From: Avena insularis
Lineage: Eukaryota > Streptophyta > Magnoliopsida > Poales > Poaceae
Reading direction: 5' to 3'
Assembly (NCBI GenBank): GCA_023614405.1
Contig: CM042684.1
Coordinates: forward strand, 205,288,941-205,352,940
DNA length: 64,000 nucleotides
The notes beneath the pieces were generated by a model. The model was not told the origin of the DNA and did no database searches. It saw nothing but the letters and a program-made list of their open reading frames with translations. Every line of letters begins with the position of its first letter. The stretch's first letter is position 1. Of this stretch, positions 45,078 through 55,689 are shown piece after piece. Both the position numbers and the translations under genes were made by a program.

Positions 45078-48004
45078 ATGCCATTCATAGAGACCAAGTT
45101 TGGTCTTGAAGGCGGTTTTCCACTCATCACCTTCAACCATGCGTATTTGATGGTAACCACTATGAAGATCAATTTTCAAAAAAATAGTGGCTCCACATAA
45201 CTCATCAAGCATGTCATCGAGACATGGTATGGGATGTCGATAACGCACGATGATAGCATTTATTGGATGGCAGTCCATGCATAACCGTAATGTATCATCC
45301 ATTTTTGGGACAAGAATCACGGGTACGGCACTTCGACTAGTGCTAACTTGGATCAAACCTTTGGAGACGAGTTGGTTGATTTGACGTTCGATCTCCTTTG
45401 TCTCCTCCGAGTTCATGCGGTATGCAGCGTGGTTGGGAAGTAGTGCGCTGGGGACGAGGTCAATGCGATGTTCGACGCCGCGAAGAGGAGGTAGTCCACG
45501 TGAGATCTCTTCGGGGAACACATCCTTGAATTCCTGCAAAACAATCATCAAAGATGGAGGAACATTGGTTAATTCATTACTTCCTTGCGCTAGTCCCTTG
45601 CAAAGGAGGACATAGTGCAAGATGGATAGGTTGTTCCAAACATCTCTCATCTCACTTTTGGTGGCTAGGAGAACACTCTTAGTTTTTCCACTCGAGTTTG
45701 GCTTGTGGCTCTCACTCAGTATGGGGTGATTCTCTCTCTCACCGCTCTTCTCACAAGTAGGTGTTGTGCTTTGCGCCCTCGCTAAAGCCTTTGCATTGTT
45801 TGCAATTATGTTTTGTTGAGCCATTTGAAGGTGTACACATTGGTGTGACCATCATGTAGAGCAGCCTTGTCAAATTGCCATGGTCGACCAGGAAGCATGT
45901 GGTAAACTGTCATAGGGACCATATCGCACTCCATCGTGTCTTTGTAAGGACCAATGGCGAAGGAGACTGATATGGTATGCTTGATCTTCATGGACCCTTG
46001 GTCACTTAGCCACTGCACGTGGTAGGGGTTCTTGTGCGGATAGAGGGTGAGGTTGAGCTTCTCACACAACTCTGTGCTAGCAAGGTTGTGGCAACTCCCA
46101 CTGTCAATGATCACCTTGATATATTTTCCATTGATGCCGACTCGTGTTTGCAAGATATTTTAGCGTTGGTCTTCATTCTCTTGTAGCATTCACCATTGAA
46201 GGGTGTATCACTCTTTGCTTGTTTGCCACTTGGGGGCGGTTTTCCTTGAGGAAGTGTGGGCTTGAAGGAAGGCTTGGAGGTACTTGAGGAGCTTCCATTG
46301 AAGGTTGTTGGCGTAGCGGTTGAAGCTTTCTTGTAGGTGAAATACGTCTTGGACTTGTTGTACTTGATGTCCTCTTGCACTTGACGTTCGGTGTTTGTTG
46401 CGATGTGAAAAAGCTCAAACATGGTGTTGGATGTTTGGAACTCGACGATGCGCTTGATTGGGTGGTTCAACCCAATAAGGAAGCGTGCCATAGTTTGTTC
46501 CATGCGCTCGTCAATGTTGGCGTGAATCAAGTTGAGTTCCATTTCCTTGAAGTACTCTTCCACGGTCTTTATCCCTTGACGAAGCGATTGAAGGTTGTTG
46601 AAGAGGTCATGCGTGTAGTGCGCGGGGACAAAGCGGGATCTCATATGAGCCTTCATGTCATGCCAAGTTGTGATTGGCAGTTCTTGTCTTGCATCACGAG
46701 TAACTTGAACTTGTTCCCACCAAAGGTTGGCGTAATCATCAAACTCAAGCGAAGCCATGGTGACCATCTTCTCGTTGCTATAATTGTGCATGCGGAAGAT
46801 CTTGTCGACTTTGAGTGCCCATGAGAGATATTCTTCGGGGTCATTTGATCCGATAAACTTGGGCATTGTGAACTTGATCTTGCCAGAAGTTTCTTCATTA
46901 GTGCGGTCATGGTAGCGATGGTTTCTATGTTGATGATGGTATTCATCTTCCATGTGATCATTGCGACGAGCTTGTTGACGATCTTGTGGTTGAGGAGGTG
47001 GAACTTGGGTCTCGTGACCTTGTTGCGGAGCTTGCTCTTGATGTTGTTGTTGTGGAGCTTGATCTTGCTCTTGGCATGGTTGGTGACGTGGTTGATGCGC
47101 TTGGCCCTCATGGTGGCGAGGGTGTGGAGCCTCATGACACGGTTGATGATGAAGGGGAGGCTCGTTCCTCGGTTGGTGATGTGGATTAGGCGCAGGGACC
47201 TGACGGCGAAGATCATGGTCTTGAGCCTCTTGACGTGGTGGACGTCACTCAATTTGTACCACTTGACGCTCCATGTTTTGGTGTGGTGGAGGAGGCACCT
47301 CGTTATGACCATGTTGTCGGTGCGGACGTTCATGACGGTGATGATGAGGAGGAGGATCTTAGAGAGCTTCACGTCGATGACGAGCTTGATTTGCCAAATT
47401 GGAGTCATCACTTCTTGTGTCAAGTATGTGTCGCAGATGATGGTTGTAGACTTGTGTTGCACTTGCGGTTCTTCTTATGGTTTCTCTTGTTGGATCACCA
47501 ATTCCCTCGCGTCATGATGGTGTGCTTCTTGCCTTGCTCGTGGTCTTGAAGAGAAATCACCATCATAGCTTGACGTTGCGGCATGCCGTGGGGAAGGTAC
47601 ATAGTTCAAAGAACTTCCATCTTCAACCACGGGGGCGTCATTGCATCTTGGGGCACTTGGATGTAGATCTTGTTGAAGAGGTGCATGATGACACGAAGAA
47701 CTTGAAGATCTTGATGCGGGTGAACGTGGTCTTGCCATTCCGTTGATGAGTCGTTGAAGATTGTCATTTGTTTTGGCGATGGAGCATTGAAGCGCTTCAT
47801 TTTGGTGGCCGAAGTTGTGATGTATCGCATGCATTTGTCGTTCAAGGCCGTCGAAGCGGTTGTTGATGTTCTTGAACTCGGCTTGCATCTCGCCAAATTA
47901 TTCATCTTGTCGCGTCTCAAGGTCTTGGCAACATTCACGGAACTCTTGTCAGACGATGAAGTGACTTGCGCGTGTCATGTATGGTCCTTGTTCTTCTTCT
48001 TGGG
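45078..48004 (-). pseudogene. pol: gag-PR-RT start, copy D
   Basis: Gag N-terminal residues are open at 47475-47890 (EFKNINNRFDGLERQM...). The His/Gln-rich part is frameshifted; the capsid core is open at 46111-46953 (NEETSGKIKFTMPKFIGSNDPEEYLSW). At about 46176 a deletion joins GECYK directly to residues before the protease, removing the zinc knuckle and acidic linker. The protease has [11 protein letters not shown] (about 46105), the best-preserved DSGS active site in the window. The RT start (45069-45824) ends at GLYEWH. The gag start codon is lost in a deletion at about 48012. Confidence 0.87.
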
Positions 48005-48901
48005 GAGGTGGTTAGCTCGTTGTCGTGCCAATGCAAGGAGAGACTGTGGCTCGTTTGCAAAGAAGAAAAATGAGCAACGGATTTGTGCACTTGTCTTGGG
48101 CGCTCTTCTTTCTCTCTTGGTTACAAGCTTTGAGACTCTCTTTTGCAATGGGAGACTATTTTTCTTTTTTTTTTGCTTTGTATCTTTTTTTTGCTCTCCC
48201 TTGATGCTACCAAGTCACTCTTGCTATTTCTTTTTCACTCTCACTATCCAAGGACAAATTCACAATGCTAAAGCAAACACAAGATGAGCCACTCTCGTGC
48301 GATAGGTACACACAAAGGAAGATAGGGGTTAACAAGGTGACGCAAGTTATACCTTCGTTGGTGATGATGAACTTGCCGTCGGTGGTGCGGGATGATGTTT
48401 GTGGGCCATGGTGTCAATGAGCGTGGAGGTTGTTGATGCGGAAGCATGTTGTTAGTGGCTGACACGCACACGGGACACGAGCAAACAAAAGAAATTAGCC
48501 AATGCGAAAAATGAGGCAAAGCTGTCAAAATTGGCGTTATGGCCGGACACTCCGGTCTGTATGTGCCGGACACTCTGTTCGGATTGGGCCGGATACTCTG
48601 GTCAGGCCGGACACTCCGGTCGAGTCGGGCCGGACACTCTGGTGTGGGTTTCCTGCTCGGGTTCTTGAGCAGAAATTCTCACCTTAAGGCCTCAAATCTG
48701 CGAAAAGCTGGCCAAATTGGGCTGGGAAAACGCAGGATAAAGCTGGACCAACTCCTAATACAAGGTTTGGTCGGATCAAAACCACAAATAACACTCCAAA
48801 TCAAGAGATCGATCCAAAGGCAAATTTGGGCTATTTTTTGGGGATTTTCAAATTTTTGGTGGATAGAAGAAAAATTTGTGGGGGAATTCATGAGCAACGA
48901 A
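48005..48901 (-). other. leader of copy D (internally deleted)
   Basis: Leader DNA with about 300 bases deleted next to gag, including the segment carrying the 95-codon frame of A, B and F. The motif array is at 48543-48642. Confidence 0.7.
48543..48642 (-). repeat. leader motif array, copy D (GTG type)
   Basis: Five CCGGACACTCCGG-like units on the + strand (sense CCGGAGTGTCCGG) start at 48543, 48566, 48589, 48606 and 48630, spaced 17-24 bases, about 270-370 bases from the PBS. Confidence 0.8.
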
Positions 48902-48915
48902 GCTCTTGATACCAA
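48902..48915 (-). other. primer-binding site, copy D
   Basis: TTGGTATCAAGAGC on the minus strand, two bases inside the LTR end CCCTCAACA. Initiator tRNA-Met type. Confidence 0.88.
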
Positions 48916-48917
48916 TA

Positions 48918-49913
48918 TGTTGAGGGCAAACCTCTAGGGTGGCCCGACCTTTCGCGAATCTCATTCAAATCGAGGATGGAGTGCGGGTAGAGGAGGGGAG
49001 GATGAACAAGACGAACTCATGCACGAAGAACAAACACGCAATATCACGATACACACCAATAGATCATGCTGGCGGTGACCGGTTCGACGCAATCCCTAGG
49101 ATCAGCGTCCGGTGGAGGACTCTCTCGAACCAACACGGCGAGGAGGGAGACTCAGTGAGATCTTGACGTCTAGGCAAAGGGACTCTGATGCCTAGGCCTT
49201 GTACAACACGGAGGCACGATGCAAACTCCAACGAAGTTTGGGATATTTGGTGCTCCTTTGTCAAAGGAGCATGAGGTAAGAACTAGATAGATCCACAAGG
49301 GGTTTCCACTAATTCCAAATATCATGCCTAGGGTTTACAATAGAGGTGGGGGGCTATATATAGGCCAGCCACAAGTTTAGGGGTAATCTAGGCATTGAAG
49401 TAGAGTTCTGGGCGAAGTAGAGGGGTACATGGGCCAAGGGCCCAGATGTTGGCTCGCATGCCCATCTTCAGGCCGGACAGTCCGGGTCGGGTGGACCGGA
49501 CAGACCGAGGTGGCCGGACACTCCGGGTAGTGTCTGGTTAGTGTCTGAAGTGGCATACTGAATGTCCGTGCCTGGATGGAACTGGGTTAGGACGGACACT
49601 CCGGCTGAGTCGTGCCGGACACCCCGGCTGCGCCAGACACTCTGGTTGGATTGGGGCGAACACTCCGGCTCAGGCAGCTTCAGGACATGTGTAGCTTCAG
49701 GGCTCGTGGGTCGATGCGGCGAGGTTTCGTACCTGATGATGCACGGAGTAGTGGTATGAAGTAGCAAGCCATCCAAGTGTATGTCAAATTCACATGATGA
49801 GAGGAGCAATTTCACCTTAGCTTCAAAGAGCTTGGCTCGTGCATGGGTCATCGGTCCACTTGGGGGACTTGGTGGTGTAGATGTAGGAGCGTCCGTAGGA
49901 CGGGCGGCATCAT
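48918..49913 (-). repeat. 5' LTR of copy D
   Basis: 996 bp, minus strand TGATGCCGCCC...CCCTCAACA. TATA at 49354-49363; U3 motif array of GTG type at about 49472-49675. Its end sequence (GGTTTGCCCTCAACA) differs from the CATAACA end of N and N2 but matches F: a second LTR end type within family G. Confidence 0.9.
49354..49363 (-). promoter_or_regulatory. LTR TATA box, copy D
   Basis: CTATATATAG at the conserved site, read on the minus strand, downstream of the U3 motif array. Confidence 0.7.
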
Positions 49914-52351
49914 CCAACTTAGCGCTAGTCCAAGTGCGGTACCCGTGATTCTTGTCCCAAAATTGGATGATACGTTACGGTTATGCATGGACTGCCGTCC
50001 AATCAATGATATCACCGTGCGTTATCGACATCCTATACCGTGTCTTGATGACATGCTTGATGAATTGTGTCGAGCCACTATTTTTCAAAAATTGATCTTC
50101 ATAGTGGTTACCATCAAATACACATGGCCTAAGGTGATGAGTGGAAAACCGCATTCAAGACCAAACTTGGTCTCTATGAATGGTTGGTTATGCCCTTTGG
50201 CTTGTCTAATGCCCCATCCACCTTCATGCACCTCATGAATCATATTTTGCGTTCTCTCATTGGCAAGAGTGTCGTTGTCTATTTCGATGATATACTTGTT
50301 TATAGCAAGTCACATGAGGACCATGTTAAACATGTCAAGGAAGTTTTGCAAATCCTTCGACATGAAAAGTTATATGCTAATCTTCCCAAGTACACTTTTG
50401 CTAAAGACAAGTTAATTTTTCTTGGATTTGTCGTTTCTTCAAAGGGCATTGAAGTTGATGATTCCAAGGAAAAGGACATACACGATTGGCACATCCCAAC
50501 AAATGTGAGTGAACTCTGAAGTTTTCATGGGTTTGCCGGTTTCTATCATCGCTTTGTGAAAGACGTTTCGACCATTGCTTGTCCTCTCAATGAATTGACC
50601 AAAAAGAATGTCACCTTCGTATGGGGCAAGGCACAACAAAAAGCTTTTGATGAACTTAAAAAGAAGCTCACCGAAGCACCACTCCTTGCATTACCGGATT
50701 TCACTAAAATTTTTGAGATAGAGTGTGATGCTAGTGGTATTGGCATTGGAGGAGTCCTTATGCAATACGGATGTCCTATAGGCTACCATAGCGAGAAATT
50801 TGATGGTGCTTGCCTTAATATTCCGATTTATGACAAAGAGCTTTTTGCCTTAGATCATGTCTTTCAAGTTTGGCAACACTACCTATGGCCTAAATAATTT
50901 ATCATACATTCTGTCCATGAGCCGTTGAAATATCTCAAAGGCCAAGCTAATTTGAGTAAGATACACTCTAAGTGGGTTGAGTTTATGGAGTCTTTTTTGT
51001 ACATTGTCAAGTATAAGAAGGGCAAGGATAATGTAGTCGCGAACGCTTTGTCTCGCAAGCACACAAGCTTCTTACGAGACTTGAATTCAACGTGTTGGGC
51101 CTTGAGGAAATAAAAACTTTGTATGCTTCCGACTCATTTTTTGAACCAACTGTGGCAAAGTGCTCCATTTATAAAGGAGTGGATGATTTCTATTTGCATA
51201 AGGGCTTTATATTTAAACAAAATAAGATTTGCATTCCGAAGTCATCTCTCCAACTTTTGCTTCTCCAAGAATCTCATGGTGGAGGCCTTATGGGTCACTT
51301 TGGCCATGACAAGACATTGGACATGCTCTCCACTCACTACTTTTGGCCCAAGATGAAGCGCGGCGTGGAGCGCTACGTTCAACGATGCACGACATGTGTT
51401 CAGGCTAAGTCGCAAGCTAACCCCTATGGTCTTTATAGGCCATTGCCTATTCCTGATACACCTTGGTCCGACATTAGCATGGATTTTGTGTTAGGTTTTC
51501 CTAGATCTAAGCATGGTCATGGTTCTATATTTGTTGTCGTGGATCGCTTTTCCAAAATGGCACACTCCATACCGTGCCATAAGACCAACGATGCTTCACA
51601 TGTTGCAAATTTGTTTTTCAGGGAAATCGTCCGTCTTCATGTGTGCCAAGAACAATCGTCTCCGACCGCGACATCAAATTCATCAGTTACTTATGGAAGA
51701 CCGTCATGGCCAAGCTTAGCGTCAAGCTCAACTTCTCATATGCATCGCATCCTCAAACCGATGGCCAAACCGAAGTTTTCAACCGAAGCCTCAGGACTCT
51801 CCTTCGTGTGTTGATCAACAAAAACCTCAAGGATTGGGAGGAATGCATTCCACACGCTGAGTTCGCCTACAACCGTGCCAAGCACCCAACAGCCAAGATG
51901 AGCCCCTTCATGATCGTCTATGGTTTCGAGCCCCTCACCGTGCTCGACATCCTACCACTACCTCTCCATGAGCGCACCAACATGGACATTGAGAAGCGCA
52001 CCCAAGCTATGAAGAAGCTTCATGAAGAAACAAGAGATACTATTAAATAACAAGCCCTTCGCCAAGCCTCAAGGTTAAACAAGCACAAGCGAGAGTTGAT
52101 CTTCGAAGAAGGTGATCTTGTGTGGATACACCTAATCAAAGACCACTTCCGCAAGGAACGTGACTCCAAGCTTAAGCAAAGAGGATATGGTCCCTTCAAG
52201 GTCCTCAAGAGAATCAACAACAACGCCTACATCATCGACATACCGACCTCCAAGTACCTTGCAAGCAATACATTCAACGTCAAGGGTATCTCACCCTACC
52301 ATGGAGATGTTCAAGATGATAACCATGAAGAGTCGAGGACGACTCTTTCTC
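49914..52351 (+). pseudogene. pol: pol (RT-RH-IN), copy E
   Basis: RT starts at [14 protein letters not shown] and has [15 protein letters not shown] (about 50268-50310), but FSKIDLRS is damaged by base losses near 50085-50130. RNase [19 protein letters not shown] (about 50715). Integrase HHCC region at about 51275-51415, [14 protein letters not shown], a frameshift near 51640, then [17 protein letters not shown] and [37 protein letters not shown] stops lie near 50518, 50896 and 52050. The frame ends at TLSQGGS inside the polypurine tract. Confidence 0.88.
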
Positions 52352-52362
52352 AAGGGGGGAGC

Positions 52363-53239
52363 TGATGTAGCCCGTCCTACCGATGCTCCTACATCTACAC
52401 CACCAAGTCCCCCATGTGGACTAATGACTCGTGCACGAGCCAAGCTCCTTCAAGCTAAGGTGAATTCGCTCCTCTCATCATGTGACTTTGACATACACTT
52501 GGATGGATTGCTAGTTCATGCCACTACTATGTGCATTATCAGGTACAAAGCCCCACCGTGTCGACCCATGAGCCGAGAAGTTGCACCTGTCCTGAAGCTG
52601 CCAGAGCTGGAGAGTCCGCCTGAGTCCAGCCAGAATGTCCGGTGAAACCGGAGTGTCCAACTCGATCCCGCCGGAGTGTTCGTCCTACCCCAGCCCCGTC
52701 CTAGTGCGGACAGTCTGTTTGCTACATTAGACTCTACCCGGACACTACCTGGAGTGTCCGGCCACCCCGGACTGTCTAGTCCACTCGATCCGGACTGTCC
52801 GGCCTGAAGATGGGCCTGCGAGCCATAGCTGGCCCTAAGGCCCATGTACCCCGCTACTTCGCCCAGAACTCTACTTTAATGCCTAAATTACCCATGAACT
52901 TGTGGCTGGCCTATATATAGTCCCCGACCTCTATTGTAAACCCTAGGCTTGATATTTGGAATTAGTGGAAAACCCTTGTGGATCTATCTAGTTCTTGCCT
53001 CATGCTCCTTCAATAGAGGAGCACCAAATATCACAAACCTCGTTGGAGTTTGCATCGTGCCTCTGGGTTGTATAGAGCCTAGGCATCGGAGTCCCTTTGC
53101 CTAGACGTCAAGATCTCACCGAGTCTCACTACTCGCCATGCCGGTTTGAGAGAGAGTCATCCACCCGACGCGGATCCTAGGGATTGCGCAGACTGGTAGC
53201 CGCCGGAGTGAGAAATTGGCTTGTGTTGTGTCTTCATGT
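52363..53239 (+). repeat. 3' LTR of copy E (end truncated)
   Basis: Starts TGATGTAGCCC. U3 encodes GLMTRARAKLLQAKVNSLLS in an open frame (52160-52645) that enters from the integrase region in a frame other than pol's. Motif array 52610-52800 (GTG type); TATA 52911-52920. The last 150 or so bases are missing. Confidence 0.85.
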
Positions 53240-54027
53240 CTGTGTGGAATCACGATGAGCCTGACCAACGAGGGTCTTAATTCCTACCTGAAATCGAGAA
53301 CAAGTAAGAACTAATATTGCAATCAAGATATTGTGGATAAAAATGAAAGCTTTATTGAAAATGGTCGGATCCTGAATAGGTGCGAAGTACAGGAGGTCTC
53401 TGTGGCACTCAAGCCTTGCTAAAGTTGCAATGATGGCTAACTTTTAGTCTAATCAAAATCCGAGTCTAAAGTGACGGCTATGGGGGGGTATTTAAGGAGG
53501 AAAATGTGGGGTTTCGGCCAGCCATATGTATGGTGGCCGAATCCATCCCTAGAATGCATTTTCCCCTCAAATACGGACTCTAAAAAGTGGCTATTAAAAT
53601 TCCTGCTAAAATAACATGGGCCTGGCCCAAAATAAAGGTGACGCATCACCAAATTAAGCAATGGATGAATCTATGAAATAATATTCTTGAATATTTTGTC
53701 CAAGCCTTCAATCTTCATTATGGTGGCTTCAAAGTTCTGAAATCTCCACTTGTGGTGTCCTCTTTAATCCTCAAATGTTTGCTTCCATCTCCATGCATGA
53801 TCATGCTCCAATGCTTGTCCCTCTCATCCATGCTAGGTCCATCATTCCCAAGATCAACAAACACATCTGATTTAGGCAACATCATATTATCATGTATATG
53901 AGGAATAGTTCCAGGAAACGAAAGTACTTGATAGTTAAGCTGCTTGGAACGAGCTCGAGTGATAGGTCCTTGTATTTGTGTATCTATAGGTACATCAGTT
54001 GTATCAATAGATGGGATGTCCACATCA
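53240..54027 (-). mobile_element. LTR of another CR-motif gypsy family
   Basis: The minus strand begins TGATGTGGACATCCC. An open frame from the LTR start (53718-54023) reads MDIPSIDTTD then GPITRARSKQLNYQVLSF at 53916-53969, the classical CRM CR motif and better preserved than in family G. The right border is clear; the left is approximate and no target duplication was found. It is probably a solo or truncated LTR. Confidence 0.7.
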
Positions 54028-54634
54028 AACTCTTTAAAGGCATAGTGGAGACTCTTGCTTCAGTGGCAGTTGCTTCACCGGACGCGATGGAATGATATGT
54101 GCTTAATCAAGAGGAGCCATTTAATGATGAAGAGAAAGAATGCATATTCCACCTGATAATCTTGGAGAACTACCACCACCTAAAGGAGATCCTAGTTTTG
54201 AACTTAAACCATTGCTTGAACAAATGAAATATGCATTCCTTGATGATAATAAGATATATCCTATTATTATTAGTGTTAACCTTTCAGATGAACAATAATC
54301 ACAATTACTTGAAGTATTGAGAGCTCATAGGCTAGCCATTGGCTATTCTCTTGATGATTTGAAAGGTATAAGTCCCGCTTTATGCATGCGTAAGATTAAC
54401 TTGGAAGAAGATGCAAAGCCTGTTGTTGACTATGAACGACGTCTTCATCCAAGAATGAAAGAAGTGGTAAGAAAAGAGGTAATCCGACTCATTGAGGTAG
54501 GTATTATCTATCCCATAACTGATAGTAAATGGGTAAGTCATGTTCATTGTGTGCCTAAAAAGGGTGGAATCACCTTGGTTCCAAATGATGAAAATGAACT
54601 TGTTGCTCAACGTTTTGTTACTGGTCATAGAATG
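54028..54634 (+). pseudogene. pol: Athila-type RT fragment
   Basis: Matches the start of Athila-lineage RT: YAFLDDNKIYPIII near 54230, then LRAHRLAIGYSLDDLKGISPALCMRKINLEEDAKP (open frame 54317-54640), VIRLIEVGIIYPITDSKWVSHV and VPKKGGITLVPNDENEL. It is interrupted by F's LTR after VTGHRM. Upstream the frame is broken (TAA near 54298) and reads VETLASVAVASPDAME near 54045. It is the pol part missing from the element at 35038 but lies 15 kb away, so it is probably another element. Confidence 0.85.
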
Positions 54635-55678
54635 TGTTGAGGGCAAACCTCTAGGGTGGCCCGATCTTTCACGAATCCGACTCAAATCAAGGATGGAGTG
54701 CGGGGGAAGGAGGGGAGGATGAACACAACGAACTCACGCACGAAGAACGCGATGAACACACACACACGCAAAACCACGATACACACCAATAGCTCACGCC
54801 GGCGGTGACCAGTCCGGCGCAATCCCTAGGATCGGCGTCAGGCGGAGGACTCTCTCTCGAACCGGCACGGCGAGATGGGAGAGTCAGTGAGATCTTGACG
54901 TCTCAGCAAAGGGACACCGATGCCAAGGACTTGTACAACGCGAAGGCACGATGCAAACTCCAACGAGGTTTGGGATATTTGGTGCTCCTTTGTTAAAGGA
55001 GCATGCGGCAAGAACTAGATAGATCCACAAGGGGTTTCCACTCATTGCAAATATCATGCCCAGGGTTTACAATGGAGGTGGGGGACTATATATAGGCCAT
55101 CCACTTAAACAGGGGTACTTTAGGAATAAAAGACGAGTTCTGGACGGACTAAGGGGTACATGGGCCACAGGCCCAAAGGCCTTTTCATGCCTGGCGTCGG
55201 TCGGACCGGAGACTCCGGTGTGGTGGACCGGAGACTCCGGTCTAGGCCAGAGATTCTGGTCAGTCTCTGGACCAGCCTCTAGAGGGGCCTTCAGATTGTC
55301 CCAGGGCCCAGCGGAGGGGTCAGACCGGAGTGTGGGCCGGAGTCTCCGGGGTCTTCAGGCCAGAGACTTTGGTGGACCGGAGACTCCGGTGTGCGCAGAC
55401 GGGAGACTCCGGTCTGAGCAGCTCTAGTGGCTCCTGCTTCACGCTCTGCTCCTTGTTCTCCGTCCTTGGGTGCCGTGTGATGTGTCGAGGCTTCGTACCT
55501 GATGATGCATAGAGTAGTTGCGTGAAGTAGCACACCATCCAAGGAGGTATCAAATTGGCACGAGGAGAGGAGCGAGTTCACCTTAGCTTGTAGGAGTTTT
55601 GCTCGGGCACGAGTCATGGGTCCACTTGGGGGACTTGTTGGTGTAGATGTAGGAGCATCCGTAGGACGGGCTGCATCA
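54635..55678 (-). repeat. 3' LTR of copy F
   Basis: 1044 bp, minus strand TGATGCAGCCCGTCC...CCCTCAACA. Encodes the GPMTRARAKLLQAKVNSLLSS tail (about 55545-55625). U3 array of ACCGGAGACTCCGGT-type units 55196-55415; TATA 55086-55095. Confidence 0.92.
55086..55095 (-). promoter_or_regulatory. LTR TATA box, copy F
   Basis: CTATATATAG on the minus strand at the conserved position, about 100 bases after the motif array. Confidence 0.7.
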
Positions 55679-55689
55679 GCTCCCCCCAT

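Larger units (their letters stand above)
45078..49913 (-). mobile_element. Ty3/gypsy family G, copy D (5' half)
   Basis: Minus strand: 5' LTR (48918-49913), PBS, shortened leader, gag, protease and RT up to GLYEW, then cut off at the minisatellite. It is the only G copy here with an intact 5' LTR-PBS junction fully inside the window. Its LTR start abuts RT of copy E, so D inserted into E and the rest of D and the left part of E were lost. Confidence 0.9.
49914..53239 (+). mobile_element. Ty3/gypsy family G, copy E (RT to 3' LTR)
   Basis: RT, RNase H, integrase, polypurine tract (52352-52361, six G) and most of a 3' LTR, on the + strand. The left end is cut by D's LTR in RT; the right end of the LTR is replaced by a different LTR at about 53240. 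Confidence 0.9.

Noticed and set aside
53449..53661. Short open frames in the LTR at 53240-54027 and in many LTR shadows as genes.
   Set aside because: They lie antisense or out of frame with the recognisable CR-motif tail and have no independent support.
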